From Pseudonocardia oroxyli (lineage in GTDB: Bacteria; Actinomycetota; Actinomycetes; Mycobacteriales; Pseudonocardiaceae), in the NCBI RefSeq assembly GCF_900102195.1, contig NZ_FNBE01000001.1, forward strand, positions 434,001 through 498,000: a stretch of 64,000 nt of DNA, read 5' to 3'. The notes beneath the pieces were generated by a model. That model saw only the letters and a program-made list of their open reading frames with translations. It was not told where the DNA came from and ran no database searches. Below are positions 26,681 through 36,824 of this stretch, piece by piece (position 1 is the stretch's first letter; each line of letters starts with the position of its first letter). A program made the position numbers and the translations under genes.

Positions 26681-28411
26681 GTGATCGCTCCCCAGCTCTC
26701 GTTCGACGAGCTCGGCACTCCCCTGCCCGAGGTCACGTTCGTGGTGGTGGACCTGGAGACCACCGGCGGCTCCCACGAGCGGGACGGCATCACCGAGGTC
26801 GGAGCGGTGAAGGTGCGCGGCGGCGAGCGGCTGGGCGAGCTGGGCACGCTCGTGGACCCGGGGCGGGGCGTCCCGCCGAACGTGGTCGCGCTCACCGGCA
26901 TCACCACCGCGATGGTCTCCCGGGCACCCCGCCTGGAGTCGGTGCTGCCGTCGGTCCTGGAGTTCCTGTCCGGCGCGGTGTTCGTGGCGCACAACGCCCC
27001 GTTCGACGCCGGCTTCCTCCGCTCGGCCTGCGAGCGCCACGGCATGGTCTGGCCGCGCCCGCCCGTGCTCTGCACCGCGCGCCTGGCCAGGGCGGCGCTG
27101 ACCAGGGACGAGCTGCGCAGCGTGTCCCTGGGGTCGCTGTCGCGGTACTTCGGCACCCGCACCCAGCCGAACCACCGGGCGCTGTCGGACGCGCGGGCCA
27201 CCGTCGAGGTCCTCCACCACCTGCTCGAACGCATCGGCAACCTGGGCGTGCAGAGTCTCGAGGAGCTGCTGGCCCTCACCCGGGAGGCGTCCGCGCACCG
27301 GCCGACCCAGCGGCAGCGCCGGCAGCGCCACCTCGCCGAGTCGGTCCCGTCCGCGCCGGGGGTCTACCTCTTCCGTGGCCCCCGGGAAGAGGTGTTGTAC
27401 GTCGGGACCAGCGGGGACCTGCGCCGGCGGGTGCGCAACTACTTCACCGCGGGCGAGAAGCGGCGGCGCATCCGGGACATGGTCGCGCTCGCCGAGCGGG
27501 TGGACACGGTCGTGTGCGCCCACGCGCTGGAGGCGGGGGTGCGCGAGCTGCGGCTGCTCGCGGCGCACAAGCCCAAGTACAACCGGCGCTCCCGCAATCC
27601 CGGCCGGGTCTGGTGGGTCGCGGCGACGGAGGAGGCCTTCCCCCGCCTGTCCGTCGTCGCCGCGCCGAAGGAGGGGGCACTCGGCCCCTTCCCCTCGCAG
27701 AAGGCGGCGACGGCGGCGGTGGACACCCTGCTGGACGCCGTGCCGCTGCGCCGGTGCACGCAGCGGATCCCGGCCCGGTCGCCGTCCGGCACCCCGTGCA
27801 TGGTGTCCGAGCTGGGGCGGTGCGGGGCACCCTGTGCGGGGTTCCAGAGCCGGGAGGAGTACGCGCCGCTCGTCGGGCGGTGGCGGGACCTGGTGGCCGG
27901 TCGGCGGGACCACGAGCTGTCGTCGCTGGTGTCGGCGGTCGACGAGCTCGCCGCGCGGGAGCGGTTCGAGGAGGCCGCCGGCGACCGGGACCGGCTCGTC
28001 GGGCTGATCGGCGCCCTCGAGCGCCGGCAGACCCTCGCCGAGCTGGCCGCCCAGCCCGAGGTGGTCGGTGCCCGGCCGGACGGGCGCGGGGGCTGGGAGC
28101 TCGCCGTGATCCGGTACGGGCGGCTCGCCGCGGCGGACGTCGCGCGGCGCGGGGTGCGGCCGATGCCGGTGGTGGAGGCGATGCGGGCCTCCGCCCAGAC
28201 CGTCCTGCCCGGCGACGGACCGCTGGCCGGGGCGCCGCCGGAGGAGGTGCGGCTGCTCTACCGCTGGTTGACCACGGGTGGGACCCGGCTCGTGTACTGC
28301 GACTCCTGGGCGGAACCGGCCTTCGGCGCCGCCCGCTGGGCAGGCTGGGCGGCCCGGGCGCGGGAGGGCACCGCGGCGGGCCGGGCGGCGCTCGAGGCCT
28401 TGGTGCGGTGA
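26681..28411 (+). CDS. DEDDh exonuclease fused to UvrC-like GIY-YIG domain
   Basis: 576-residue fusion. The N-terminal DnaQ-like domain (about 15-185) has FVVVDLETTGGSHERDGITE, FVAHNAPFDAGFLRS and HRALSDARATVEVLHHLL, so all DEDDh residues are present. From about 215 a GIY-YIG endonuclease domain follows (PGVYLFRGPREEVLYVGTSGDLRRRVRNYF). A UvrC-like middle region comes next, with LGRCGAPCAGF and a UvrB-interaction-like helix. The UvrC C-terminal RNase H and helix-hairpin-helix domains are missing. It matches Rv2191 in order. A repair or replication-associated role is inferred. Confidence 0.9.
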   Translation: MIAPQLSFDELGTPLPEVTFVVVDLETTGGSHERDGITEVGAVKVRGGERLGELGTLVDPGRGVPPNVVALTGITTAMVSRAPRLESVLPSVLEFLSGAVFVAHNAPFDAGFLRSACERHGMVWPRPPVLCTARLARAALTRDELRSVSLGSLSRYFGTRTQPNHRALSDARATVEVLHHLLERIGNLGVQSLEELLALTREASAHRPTQRQRRQRHLAESVPSAPGVYLFRGPREEVLYVGTSGDLRRRVRNYFTAGEKRRRIRDMVALAERVDTVVCAHALEAGVRELRLLAAHKPKYNRRSRNPGRVWWVAATEEAFPRLSVVAAPKEGALGPFPSQKAATAAVDTLLDAVPLRRCTQRIPARSPSGTPCMVSELGRCGAPCAGFQSREEYAPLVGRWRDLVAGRRDHELSSLVSAVDELAARERFEEAAGDRDRLVGLIGALERRQTLAELAAQPEVVGARPDGRGGWELAVIRYGRLAAADVARRGVRPMPVVEAMRASAQTVLPGDGPLAGAPPEEVRLLYRWLTTGGTRLVYCDSWAEPAFGAARWAGWAARAREGTAAGRAALEALVR

Positions 28412-28438
28412 CTCGCGGTGGCCCGCATGCAATAGCCT
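28409..28438 (+). promoter_or_regulatory. promoter of the Lrp-like gene
   Basis: TGACTC (28409-28414) and TAGCCT (28433-28438) with an 18-nt spacer, overlapping the stop codon of the nuclease gene; the start point would be near 28445. Confidence 0.45.
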
Positions 28439-28482
28439 CGCCTCACGCGCTGCCGCCCGCCGCCGTGGAAGAAGGAGAGCCC

Positions 28483-28758
28483 GTGATCACCGCGATCGTC
28501 CTGGTGCACACCGACGCCGACCGCATCCCCGAGACCGCGCAGGAGATCGCGGACCTCGACGGGGTCGCGGAGGTCTACTCCTGCGCCGGGGACGTCGATC
28601 TGATCGCGATCGTGAAGGTCAAGGAGCACGAGCAGCTCGCCGACGTGATCGCCGGGAAGCTGTCCAAGGTCGAGGGCGTGCAGCACACGGACACCCACAT
28701 CGCCTTCCGCTCGTACTCCAGCGCGGACACCGAGGCGGCCTTCGCCGTCGGCGACTGA
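28483..28758 (+). CDS. stand-alone Lrp/AsnC ligand-binding (RAM) domain protein
   Basis: 91-residue protein consisting only of the alpha-beta effector domain of Lrp/AsnC regulators, with no HTH. Visible blocks are ITAIVLVHTDADRIPETAQEI, VAEVYSCAGDVDLIAIVKVK and VEGVQHTDTHIAFRSYS. Such stand-alone RAM domains form octamers and bind amino acids, but the partner is usually unknown. The GTG at 28483 has GAAGGAG 7 nt before it. A strong hairpin follows its stop. Confidence 0.87.
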   Translation: MITAIVLVHTDADRIPETAQEIADLDGVAEVYSCAGDVDLIAIVKVKEHEQLADVIAGKLSKVEGVQHTDTHIAFRSYSSADTEAAFAVGD

Positions 28759-28770
28759 GCCTGCTCCACG

Positions 28771-28805
28771 CGTCAGGCCCCCGACCGGCGGTCGGGGGCC
28801 TGACG
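28771..28805. terminator. bidirectional hairpin terminator
   Basis: Perfect 16-bp stem with left arm CGTCAGGCCCCCGACC and a GGC loop, lying between the convergent Lrp-like and GH16 genes. Confidence 0.8.
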
Positions 28806-28838
28806 TGCACCTCACCACTGCGGCGGCTCGGCGGCCGG

Positions 28839-30416
28839 TCAGCCGGCCGGTGTCGCCTCCGACCTGCCACCCGTGCTCGACGCGCCCGTCGCCGGCGGTT
28901 CCGCGGGCGCGGTGTCCGAGGCGGGGGTCGATCCGCTCGGTGAGTCCCCGGCGGGCTCGGCCGCGGCGGGCTCGGCCGCGGCGGGCTGGGTCGCGGCGGG
29001 TGCGTCGTTCGCTGTCGCCGTGTCGGCCGGTGTGGTGTCGGACGGTGCGGTGGCGGACGGTGCGGTGGCGGACGGTGCGGTGGCGGACGGTGCGGTGGCG
29101 GACGGTGCGGTGGCGGACGGTGCGGTGGCGGACGGTGCGGTGGCGGACGGTGCGGTGGCGGACGGTGCGGTGGCGGACGGTGCGGTCGCGTCGGGGGCGG
29201 TCGTGACGGACGGGGCGGTGGTGTCGTCGCCCGCGCTCGCCCCACCCGGGCCCGCGGTGGCACCCGGGGTGGAGGCCCCGCCGGGTCCGGCCTTCGCATC
29301 GCCGGCGATCGCCTGGGGCTCGAGGGTGTACATGCGGACCCAGTCGATCTCGTAGCTGGCCTCGCGCATGCCGCCGCCGTAGAAGTTGTCGAACTGGATG
29401 GTCAGCTTCCCGGACGGCATGCCCTGGATGTTCGCCCGGCCACCGGGGCCCGCCCCGTCCTTGAGGGTGTACCACTCCTTGCCGTCGATGTAGCCGCGCA
29501 CGTGGTCGGGCGTCCACTCGAAGGCGATGTTGTGCCACTCGGACAGCGGTGCCCCACAGTCGTCCTCCTCGAGGAACTCCTGCTGCACCGGCATGTTCGG
29601 GTGCGGGTAGTGGATGAAGGCGTTGGCGCAGTCCTCGCCGGGGGCCTGGTTCTCGAGGAAGTCGTACTCGCCGTCGTTGGGCCAGCTGTCCGAGGACGGC
29701 CACACGATCAGCAGCGGGTGGTACTCGTTGCCGGAGTCCCCGTCGTTGAAGGAGCGGACGCGCGCCTCCCAGCGGCCGTACTGCTGGTCGAGCTTCGAGG
29801 CGAGCCACCCGGTGTCGCCGTTGGGCAGGCCCTTCTGGATCAGCTTCTCGCCGTCGACCGTGCTGTTGGCGCCGCAGCGCTTCCCGTTGCCGTCGTGGCC
29901 CGACCAGCAGCCGTCGATGTTCACCCACTTCGACGGGTCGGGCTGTCCGGTGTAGTTGAACTCGTCGGACTGCGGGAGCGGCGCACCCCAGCCGTGGATC
30001 TCCGCCGCGGTGTCCGGCTCGGGCGCCGGAGCGGGGGCGGCGGGCGCGGCCGGAGCGGCGGCCGCGGGGCCGGCGGCGTCGGTCGGCTCCTGGGCGGGCT
30101 GCTCGGCGGCCGCGGGCTCGGCAGCAGGCTGCTCGGCAGCTGCGGGCTCTGCAGCCGGCTCGGCCGCAGCGGGCTCGGCCGCAGCCGGCTCGGTTGCGGC
30201 GGGCTCGGCCGCAGCGGGCTCGGTTGCGGGCTGCTCGGCGGCGGGAGGCTCGGCCGCGTCGGTCGTCTCCTGGGCCAGCAGGCCGGTCGCCGGGGCGGTG
30301 ACGCCGGTGGTCGGCTGCGACCCGACCCCGGACGCGAGAGCGACGCCGGGCCCGAGCAGGGCCAGCGCGCCCACCGCCGCGACGACGGTCAGGTGCTTAC
30401 GGGCTCGATGCTTCAT
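28839..30416 (-). CDS. secreted GH16 beta-glucanase with repetitive tails
   Basis: 525-residue exported glycoside hydrolase of family 16 (laminarinase/lichenase-like). A signal peptide (about 1-29) is followed by a linker of Ala-Glu-Pro-Ala repeats (about 52-135). The catalytic domain is at about 148-370, with active-site motif EYDFLE at residues 250-255 (nucleophile Glu250, acid/base Glu255) and WPSSDSWPNDG just before. The C-terminal tail (about 395-525) is a Thr/Ala/Pro/Ser repeat ending in an Ala/Glu-Pro region, with no sorting motif or carbohydrate module. ATG at 30416. It probably cleaves beta-1,3 or beta-1,3/1,4 glucan. Confidence 0.9.
   Translation of the reverse strand: MKHRARKHLTVVAAVGALALLGPGVALASGVGSQPTTGVTAPATGLLAQETTDAAEPPAAEQPATEPAAAEPAATEPAAAEPAAAEPAAEPAAAEQPAAEPAAAEQPAQEPTDAAGPAAAAPAAPAAPAPAPEPDTAAEIHGWGAPLPQSDEFNYTGQPDPSKWVNIDGCWSGHDGNGKRCGANSTVDGEKLIQKGLPNGDTGWLASKLDQQYGRWEARVRSFNDGDSGNEYHPLLIVWPSSDSWPNDGEYDFLENQAPGEDCANAFIHYPHPNMPVQQEFLEEDDCGAPLSEWHNIAFEWTPDHVRGYIDGKEWYTLKDGAGPGGRANIQGMPSGKLTIQFDNFYGGGMREASYEIDWVRMYTLEPQAIAGDAKAGPGGASTPGATAGPGGASAGDDTTAPSVTTAPDATAPSATAPSATAPSATAPSATAPSATAPSATAPSATAPSATAPSATAPSDTTPADTATANDAPAATQPAAAEPAAAEPAGDSPSGSTPASDTAPAEPPATGASSTGGRSEATPAG
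29041..29190. repeat. 15-bp coding minisatellite in the GH16 tail
   Basis: Ten head-to-tail copies of GACGGTGCGGTGGCG. The first nine (29041-29175) are identical and the tenth has one substitution. On the coding (minus) strand each encodes the pentapeptide ATAPS in the C-terminal linker. Length variation would keep the frame. Confidence 0.95.
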
Positions 30417-30875
30417 CGGTCAGTCGCCTTTCGCATGCACCACCCCGTCGCCCTGGTGGGTGACGAGACCCGGTCGAACCGCGACCCTCCGCGAGCGGGG
30501 AGTCACTGCCCAGCCGAACCAGTGGTGTCAGTGAGGTAGGTGGTGCTGACGTGAATGATGGTGCTGATGTCCGCTTTCCGTCACCAGCTACAGCCCGAAG
30601 CCGCCCGATCGCGTGACGTGGTCACCGGTCGAGCGTCACCCTGTGCAGTGACCGGGGCGGACGGGTCGCGCACGTGTCACCACCCGTCCGAGCAGGCACT
30701 CTCACGAGATGTCACGGCGACCTCACCATCGGTGACCGCCCCGGCCCGCGCGCCGGCATGATCGCGATTTCCGTGCCGACACCGTCGCCCCCACCACCCT
30801 GAGCGCACACAACCGGCGATCACGCAGCACTGGGAGCACGAAACGTGCACCCCCCGCCGCAGGACGCCCACACAC
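30417..30875. other. gene-free region upstream of GH16
   Basis: About 460 bp without a convincing gene. It is lower in GC than its surroundings and rich in GTGAC/GTCAC words, including the inverted repeat GTGAC-GTG-GTCAC at 30613-30625. It probably holds the GH16 promoter and regulatory sites. A short open frame at 30555-30761 lacks a ribosome site and family features. Confidence 0.4.
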
Positions 30876-30915
30876 GACGAAGCCCGCCGCACCGGTCGGT
30901 GCGACGGGCTTCGTC
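30876..30915 (-). terminator. trpD terminator hairpin
   Basis: 19-bp stem with one mismatch and a 2-nt loop, left arm GACGAAGCCCGCCGCACCG. It lies 15 bp beyond the trpD stop codon, and the flanking minus-strand sequence is T/G rich. Confidence 0.75.
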
Positions 30916-30930
30916 GACGGAGAGGGGTGG

Positions 30931-31971
30931 CTAGCTCTTCAACCCCGTGGACACCGACGCCCACCGCGCCAGCAGCGCCTCCGCGGCGCCGGAGTCGATC
31001 GCCTCGGCCGCACGGGTGAGGCCCGCCCCCAGCGCGCCCACCAGGTCCAGGACCGGGCCGTCGAAGGCCGCGATGGCGCCGGCGGCGTTGAGCAGCACGG
31101 CGTCCCGCACCGGCCCGGCCTTGCCGGCGAGGAGGTCGCGGGCCACCTGGGCGTTGTGCGCGGCGTCCCCGCCCCGCAGGTCCTCGCGGGTGCCGAGCGG
31201 GATCCCGACCGACGCCGGGTCGAACGTCGACGACCTGACCGCGCCCCCGCCCGCGACCCAGACGGTGCTGGTGGTGGTCGTGGTGAGCTCGTCCAGCCCG
31301 TCGTCCCCGCGGACGACCAGCGCGGACGCCCCGCGCCCGGCCAGCACCTCGGCGATCACCGGGGCCAGCCGCGGGTCCGCGCAGCCCACGAGCCCCGCCG
31401 AGGGCTGGGCGGGGTTGGTGAGCGGGCCGAGGATGTTCATCGCCGTGGGCACCCCGAGCTCGCGGCGCACCGGCCCGGCGTAGCGCATCGACGGGTGGAA
31501 GACGGGCGCGAAGCAGAAGGCGATCCCGGCCTCCGCCACGCACGAGACCACGGCGGCGGGCGGCAGGTCGATCGCCACCCCGAGGGCTTCCAGGACGTCC
31601 GCCGCGCCCGACGCCGAGGACGCCGCGCGGTTCCCGTGCTTCACCACCGGCACCCCGGCCGCGGCGACCACCACGGCGGCCATGGTGGAGATGTTGACCG
31701 TGTTGGCCTGGTCCCCGCCGGTGCCGACGACGTCCACGGAGCGGGCGGCGACGGTGATCCGGTGGGCGTGGTCGAGCATCGCCGCGGCCAGCCCGGTGAT
31801 CTCCGACGCCGTCTCGCCCTTGGCGCGCAGCGCGACGAGGAAGCCCGCCAGCTGCGCGGGCGTCGCGTCCCCGGAGAGCACCTGGTCCATCACCCAGGCC
31901 GACTCGTCCGCGCCCAGGTCGGTCCCGCCGATGAGCCTGCCGAGCACCCCCGGCCAGGTCGTCCCCGCCAT
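30931..31971 (-). CDS. trpD: anthranilate phosphoribosyltransferase
   Basis: 346-residue TrpD, which transfers phosphoribosyl from PRPP to anthranilate in tryptophan synthesis. The PRPP-binding motif is [18 protein letters not shown], followed by [45 protein letters not shown] and [13 protein letters not shown], all signature blocks. The ATG at 31971 overlaps the stop of the upstream receiver-like gene by one base (TGATG), so translation is coupled. It matches Rv2192c in order. No other trp genes are in the window. Confidence 0.95.
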   Translation of the reverse strand: MAGTTWPGVLGRLIGGTDLGADESAWVMDQVLSGDATPAQLAGFLVALRAKGETASEITGLAAAMLDHAHRITVAARSVDVVGTGGDQANTVNISTMAAVVVAAAGVPVVKHGNRAASSASGAADVLEALGVAIDLPPAAVVSCVAEAGIAFCFAPVFHPSMRYAGPVRRELGVPTAMNILGPLTNPAQPSAGLVGCADPRLAPVIAEVLAGRGASALVVRGDDGLDELTTTTTSTVWVAGGGAVRSSTFDPASVGIPLGTREDLRGGDAAHNAQVARDLLAGKAGPVRDAVLLNAAGAIAAFDGPVLDLVGALGAGLTRAAEAIDSGAAEALLARWASVSTGLKS

Positions 31972-32375
31972 CAGCGGGTGGCGAGCGCCGAACGCAGCAC
32001 GTCCGCCACCGTCTCCGCCGCGGTGATCGGGTCGAGCGGATGGACCAGCACCGCCTCCGCCTTCGACCAGGTGGCGAGCCACTGGTCGTCCGCCCGCCGG
32101 ACGGCGACCACGATCGGGGGACAGTCGGTGATCTCGTCCTTGAGCTGCCGGGCGAGCCCGAGCCCGCCGGTCGGCTGCGCCTCGCCGTCGAGGATCGCGA
32201 GATCGACCTCGCCCGCGTCGCACGCCGCGAGGACCTCCGCGACACCGCCGACCTCCTGGTAGCGGATGCGCCCGACATCCGGGGCCGGACGGCGCCCGAC
32301 GGCGTTGATCAGGGCCTCCCTCACCTCCGGGCGGTGGCTGAAGACCAGCACGTTCTGGGTCGGTGCGTCGCTCAC
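31971..32375 (-). CDS. degenerate receiver-domain-like protein
   Basis: 134-residue protein with the alternating beta-alpha pattern of a response-regulator receiver: [52 protein letters not shown] and [16 protein letters not shown]. The phosphoacceptor-like Asp is present in LAILDG, but the usual N-terminal acidic pair reads SH and the Lys before the cis-Pro is replaced by His. It is therefore probably not a normal phospho-receiver. GTG at 32375, leaderless, with TAGTAT 7 nt upstream. It is the first gene of an operon with trpD and diverges from ctaE. Confidence 0.75.
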   Translation of the reverse strand: MSDAPTQNVLVFSHRPEVREALINAVGRRPAPDVGRIRYQEVGGVAEVLAACDAGEVDLAILDGEAQPTGGLGLARQLKDEITDCPPIVVAVRRADDQWLATWSKAEAVLVHPLDPITAAETVADVLRSALATR

Positions 32376-32382
32376 CCGCCGG

Positions 32383-32388
32383 ATACTA
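32383..32388 (-). promoter_or_regulatory. leaderless -10 element of the receiver-like/trpD operon
   Basis: TAGTAT is 7 nt before the GTG at 32375. Confidence 0.55.
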
Positions 32389-32466
32389 GCCGGGAACCCG
32401 GACCGCTCCGCGCACGTTCATCGCAAAAGAACCCGGGTTGACCGACACGCTGTAGAAGATGTGGGT

Positions 32467-32472
32467 CATAAT
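32467..32472 (+). promoter_or_regulatory. leaderless -10 element of ctaE-qcrCAB
   Basis: CATAAT is 6 nt before the GTG at 32479; it defines that start over the longer upstream frame. Confidence 0.5.
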
Positions 32473-32478
32473 GCCCGC

Positions 32479-33081
32479 GTGACGACAGCGGCTCCCAACA
32501 TCAGCGCGCGGATCCACTCGCTGAACCGACCGAACCTGGTCTCCATCGGCACCATCGTCTGGCTCTCCAGCGAGCTGATGTTCTTCGCCGGCCTGTTCGC
32601 GATCTACTTCACCGCGCGCGCCCAGAACGTCGGCGAGTGGCCCCCGCCGCCGACCCACCTCGACGTCCCGTACGCGCTGGTGGTGACGATCGTCCTCGTG
32701 GCGTCGTCGTTCACGTGCCAGTTCGGCGTGTTCGCGGCGGAGCGGGGCGACGTGTTCGGCCTGCGGCGCTGGTACCTGCTGACCCTGGCCATGGGCACGT
32801 TCTTCGTGATCGGCCAGGTCAACGAGTACCACACCCTGGTCACCGAGCACGCCACCACGATCTCGTCGAGCGCCTACGGCACCGTCTTCTACATGGCGAC
32901 GGGCTTCCACGGTCTGCACGTGACGGGCGGCCTGGTCGCGTTCGTGTACCTGCTCATCCGCACGAAGCTCTCCAAGTTCACCCCGGCGCAGGCCACCGCC
33001 GCGATCGTCGTGTCGTACTACTGGCACTTCGTCGACGTCGTGTGGATCGGCCTGTTCGCCGTCATCTACTTCATCCGGTAG
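32479..33081 (+). CDS. ctaE: cytochrome c oxidase subunit III
   Basis: 200-residue heme-copper oxidase subunit III of the aa3 oxidase, with five transmembrane helices. Typical blocks are [24 protein letters not shown], a central [29 protein letters not shown] and the C-terminal [21 protein letters not shown]. It forms part of the bcc-aa3 supercomplex with QcrCAB encoded immediately downstream. Start GTG at 32479 is leaderless. The order ctaE-qcrC-qcrA-qcrB is the standard actinobacterial arrangement (Rv2193-Rv2196). Confidence 0.95.
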   Translation: MTTAAPNISARIHSLNRPNLVSIGTIVWLSSELMFFAGLFAIYFTARAQNVGEWPPPPTHLDVPYALVVTIVLVASSFTCQFGVFAAERGDVFGLRRWYLLTLAMGTFFVIGQVNEYHTLVTEHATTISSSAYGTVFYMATGFHGLHVTGGLVAFVYLLIRTKLSKFTPAQATAAIVVSYYWHFVDVVWIGLFAVIYFIR

Positions 33082-33151
33082 CGGGGCCCCCGCGCCACCT
33101 GCACCAGCCCCGAACCGACAGCACGACCACCGTGAGGGTGAGACGCCGACG

Positions 33152-34003
33152 ATGACCACCGAGACCACCACACGTACCCCACGAAAGAGGTGGGGTCACG
33201 GCAAGCTGAAGCGGCGGCTCGCCGCCGCGGCCGCGTTGAGCGTCGCGCTCGTGGCCACCGGCGGCCTCGCCCTGTTCGTGAGCGAGCAGACCGACAACAA
33301 CGTGGCGACCGCCCAGACCGACCAGGCGCTCGTCGCCAAGGGCGAGGAGCTCTACAACGCGGCCTGCATCACCTGCCACGGCTCGAACCTGCAGGGTGTC
33401 GAGTCGCGCGGTCCGAGCCTGATCGGCGTCGGCGACGCGGCGGTCTACTTCCAGGTCTCCTCCGGCCGCATGCCCGCGGCCCGGCAGGAGGCGCAGATCA
33501 TGCGCAAGCCCCCGCTCCCCCAGTTCGACCCGGACACCGAGGTGGGCCGCGAGAACCTCGACGCGCTGGGCGCCTTCGTCCAGGCGAACGGCGGCGGTCC
33601 CGAGACCCCCGCGCAGACCGGTGCCGCCCTGCGCGGCGGCGACCCGGCCCGCGGCGGTCAGCTGTTCCGGCTCAACTGCGCCAGCTGCCACAACTTCACC
33701 GGCGTCGGCGGCGCGCTGTCCTCCGGCAAGTACGCCCCGGCGCTCGCCGAGCCGACCGAGGAGCAGATCTACACGGCGATGCTCACCGGCCCGCAGAACA
33801 TGCCGAAGTTCGGTGACCGGCAGCTCACGCCGGAGGAGAAGCGGGACATCATCGCCTACGTCAAGTCGGTGACGAACGGCAACAACCAGGTCGGCGGTCT
33901 GGACCTGGGCGGCGTCGGCCCGACGACGGAGGGCGTGGTCGTCTTCATCGTCGGCCTCGCCTCGATCATCGGATTCGCGATGTGGTTGGGAGCGAAGAAT
34001 TGA
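33152..34003 (+). CDS. qcrC: diheme cytochrome c subunit of bcc complex
   Basis: 283-residue membrane-anchored diheme cytochrome c. An N-terminal helix (about 22-43) is followed by two class I cytochrome c domains, each with a CxxCH heme site: CITCH at 72-76 and CASCH at 176-180. The probable axial Met residues are in the RMPAA and NMPKF segments. A C-terminal transmembrane helix ([17 protein letters not shown]) anchors it. It passes electrons from the bc complex to the oxidase without a soluble cytochrome. ATG at 33152, 70 bp after ctaE; its stop overlaps qcrA. Confidence 0.95.
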   Translation: MTTETTTRTPRKRWGHGKLKRRLAAAAALSVALVATGGLALFVSEQTDNNVATAQTDQALVAKGEELYNAACITCHGSNLQGVESRGPSLIGVGDAAVYFQVSSGRMPAARQEAQIMRKPPLPQFDPDTEVGRENLDALGAFVQANGGGPETPAQTGAALRGGDPARGGQLFRLNCASCHNFTGVGGALSSGKYAPALAEPTEEQIYTAMLTGPQNMPKFGDRQLTPEEKRDIIAYVKSVTNGNNQVGGLDLGGVGPTTEGVVVFIVGLASIIGFAMWLGAKN

Positions 34004-35127
34004 GCGCCACCGACACCCCGGGAGCGGCGCAGCCCACGCCTGAGGAGCTCGAGCGGATGTCGCCGGAGGAGCTCGAGCGGCTCGCCGGCACCCTCGACGG
34101 CGTCGAGGTCGTGCACAACGCGCCCCGGTTCCCGGTCAAGGGCACCCGCGCCGAGAAGCGCGCCGAGCGCTCCGTCGCCACCTGGTTCATCCTCTCCGCG
34201 CTGTCCGCACTGGGCTTCATCGTCGCGTTCATCGCGTGGCCGCACGAGTACGTCGCCCCCGGTCAGGACGGCTACGGCTGGTACCACCTCTACACCCCGG
34301 TCGTCGGGTTCCTGTTCGGGTTCGCGGTGCTGGCGCTGGGCATCGGCGTCATCTCCTACGTGCGGAAGTTCTTCCCCGAGGAGGTGTCGGTCCAGCAGCG
34401 CCACGACGGCCGCTCCCCCGAGGTCGACCGCAAGACGATCCTGGCGCAGCTCGCGGGCGCGGGCCGCTCCACCGACATCGCGCGGCGCAAGCTGATCACC
34501 CGCTCCGCCGGGGCGGCCGCGGGCATCTTCGGCGTCGGGATCGGCATCGCCGCGCTCGGTCCGCTGATCCGCAACCCGTGGAAGGGCGGCGACGAGGCGG
34601 CCCTGTGGGTCACCCCGTGGCGCGGCGAGAACGGCGAGACCGTCTACCTGCGCCGGGACACCGGCATCCTCGGCGAGATCTCCCGGGTCCGCCCCGAGGA
34701 CATGGAGCCGGGCTCCATGGAGACCGTGTTCCCGTACATCGAGTCCCAGCGCGGTGACGACGAGGCCCTGCTGCACGCGCAGCGCGCCTCCGACGCGCCC
34801 GTCATGCTCATCCGGCTCCGGCCGGACACCCCCACCGTCAAGCGGCAGGGGCAGGAGAACTTCAACTACGGCGACTTCTACGCCTTCTCGAAGGTGTGCA
34901 CCCACCTGGGCTGCCCGACGTCGCTGTACCAGGCACAGGACAACCGGATCCTGTGCCCGTGCCACCAGTCGCAGTTCCTGGCGACCGAGTACGCGCGGCC
35001 CGTCTTCGGTCCCGCGACGCGCGCACTCCCCCAGTTGCCCATTACCGTGGACAGCGAGGGTTACTTCGTGGCACGGAGCGACTTCATCGAGGCTGTCGGA
35101 CCGGCATTCTGGGAGCGGAGGCCATGA
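34000..35127 (+). CDS. qcrA: Rieske iron-sulfur subunit of bcc complex
   Basis: About 375 residues with three N-terminal transmembrane helices (near 60-80, 100-120 and 165-185) and a C-terminal Rieske domain. The [2Fe-2S] ligands are in [16 protein letters not shown] and CPCHQSQF. A twin-Arg-like [11 protein letters not shown] precedes the third helix, as in other actinobacterial QcrA proteins. A TTG at 34000 overlapping the qcrC stop (TTGA) is the likeliest start; a GTG at 33982 inside qcrC is the alternative. The acidic N-terminus has an [13 protein letters not shown] repeat. Its stop overlaps qcrB. Confidence 0.93.
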   Translation: MSATDTPGAAQPTPEELERMSPEELERLAGTLDGVEVVHNAPRFPVKGTRAEKRAERSVATWFILSALSALGFIVAFIAWPHEYVAPGQDGYGWYHLYTPVVGFLFGFAVLALGIGVISYVRKFFPEEVSVQQRHDGRSPEVDRKTILAQLAGAGRSTDIARRKLITRSAGAAAGIFGVGIGIAALGPLIRNPWKGGDEAALWVTPWRGENGETVYLRRDTGILGEISRVRPEDMEPGSMETVFPYIESQRGDDEALLHAQRASDAPVMLIRLRPDTPTVKRQGQENFNYGDFYAFSKVCTHLGCPTSLYQAQDNRILCPCHQSQFLATEYARPVFGPATRALPQLPITVDSEGYFVARSDFIEAVGPAFWERRP

Positions 35128-36812
35128 GCGCCATCACCACACCCACCACGACCTCGGCGAGCAGACTCGCGGGGGCGTTGGACGAGGCCGACCAGCGGTA
35201 CCACCCGGCGGCCGGGCTGCGGAAGCAGTTCAACAAGGTCTTCCCGACCCACTGGTCCTTCATGTTGGGCGAGGTCGCCCTCTACAGCTTCATCATCCTG
35301 CTGCTGTCGGGCATCTACCTCGCGCTGTTCTTCGACCCGTCGATGGTCGAGGTGGTCTACAACGGGCCGTTCGACAACATGCGCGGCATCCACATGTCGC
35401 GGGCCTACGAGAGCGCGCTCGAGATCTCCCTGGAGGTCCGGGGCGGGCTGTTCGTCCGGCAGGTCCACCACTGGGCCGCGCTGCTGTTCGTCGCCTCGAT
35501 GATCGCCCACATGTTCCGGGTGTTCTTCACCGGCGCGTTCCGCAAGCCGCGCGAGGCGAACTGGATCATCGGGCTCGTCCTGATCCTGCTGGGCATGCTC
35601 GAGGGCTTCACCGGCTACTCGCTGCCGGACGACCTGCTCTCCGGCGTCGGCCTGCGCATCGCCTCGGGCTTCATCATGTCGATCCCGGTGATCGGCACCT
35701 GGGCGCACTGGCTGCTCTTCGGCGGCGAGTTCCCGGGCACGGAGATCATCCCGCGGCTCTACATCGTCCACGTCCTGATCTTCCCGGGCATCCTGCTCGC
35801 GCTGATCGGCGTGCACCTGGGCCTGGTCTGGTACCAGAAGCACACCCAGTTCCCCGGCCCGGGCCGCAAGGAGACCAACGTCGTCGGCGTCCGGATCCTC
35901 CCGGTCTTCGCGGCGAAGGGCGGCGCGTTCTTCGCCGTCGTCACCGGCGTCATCGGCATCATGGCGGGCATCTTCCAGATCAACCCGATCTGGAACCTCG
36001 GCCCGTACGACGCCTCGCACATCTCGGCCGGTTCGCAGCCGGACTGGTACATGCTCTTCTCCGAGGGCATGGCGCGCATCTTCCCGCCGTGGGAGATCTA
36101 CCTGTTCGGGACGTACACGATCCCGGCGGCCTTCTGGGCCACGGTGGCGTTCCTGCCGGTGCTGTTCGTGGTGGCGGGCATCTACCCCGCCGTCGAGCGG
36201 CGGATGACGGGGGACAACGCCCTGCACAACCTGCTGCAGCGCCCCCGGGACGTCCCGGTCCGCACGGCGCTCGGCGCGATGGGCATCTCGTTCTACGTCT
36301 GGCTCGTCCTCTGCGGCGTCAACGACTGGATCGCCTACTTCTTCCACGTCTCGCTCAACGCGACGACGTGGGCGGGCCGCATCGGCCTGCTGGTGGTCCC
36401 GCCGATCGTCTACTGGGTGACCTACCGGCTCTGTGTGGGCCTGCAGCGCGGCGACCGCGCGGTGCTGGAGCACGGCATCGAGACCGGCATCATCCGGCGC
36501 CTGCCGCACGGTGAGTTCATCGAGATCCACCAGCCCCTCGCGGGCGTGGACGGCCACGGGCACGCGATCCCGCTGGACTACCAGGGCGCCCCGGTGCCCA
36601 AGCGGATGAACCAGCTGGGCTCGGCGGGCGACCCGGTCGCGGGCTCGCTGCTCTCCCCGGACCCGGTCGACGAGACCGCGGCCCTGGAGCGGGCGCGCGC
36701 CGACCTGCACCACCAGGAGCTGGAGGCCAGCGAGGAGCGGGCCCGCACCGCGGAGCAGCTCGAGCTGGCGGGTCGTCCGGACGCCGGGCGGCCGAAGGAC
36801 CAGACGGACTGA
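35124..36812 (+). CDS. qcrB: cytochrome b subunit of bcc complex
   Basis: 562-residue cytochrome b. N-terminal helices carry the heme-ligand His pairs ([22 protein letters not shown] and, further on, [29 protein letters not shown]), with [16 protein letters not shown] as the Qo-site region. Several further helices extend to about residue 440, then a hydrophilic actinobacterial C-terminal extension rich in Glu/Arg. ATG overlaps the qcrA stop by 4 bp. Last gene of the operon; a classic hairpin with a T-tract follows. Confidence 0.96.
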   Translation: MSAITTPTTTSASRLAGALDEADQRYHPAAGLRKQFNKVFPTHWSFMLGEVALYSFIILLLSGIYLALFFDPSMVEVVYNGPFDNMRGIHMSRAYESALEISLEVRGGLFVRQVHHWAALLFVASMIAHMFRVFFTGAFRKPREANWIIGLVLILLGMLEGFTGYSLPDDLLSGVGLRIASGFIMSIPVIGTWAHWLLFGGEFPGTEIIPRLYIVHVLIFPGILLALIGVHLGLVWYQKHTQFPGPGRKETNVVGVRILPVFAAKGGAFFAVVTGVIGIMAGIFQINPIWNLGPYDASHISAGSQPDWYMLFSEGMARIFPPWEIYLFGTYTIPAAFWATVAFLPVLFVVAGIYPAVERRMTGDNALHNLLQRPRDVPVRTALGAMGISFYVWLVLCGVNDWIAYFFHVSLNATTWAGRIGLLVVPPIVYWVTYRLCVGLQRGDRAVLEHGIETGIIRRLPHGEFIEIHQPLAGVDGHGHAIPLDYQGAPVPKRMNQLGSAGDPVAGSLLSPDPVDETAALERARADLHHQELEASEERARTAEQLELAGRPDAGRPKDQTD

Positions 36813-36824
36813 GCTCGTCTCGAG

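Noticed and set aside
30555-30761. Small open frame in the gap upstream of GH16
   Set aside because: No ribosome site, no recognisable domain, and a low-GC regulatory-looking context.
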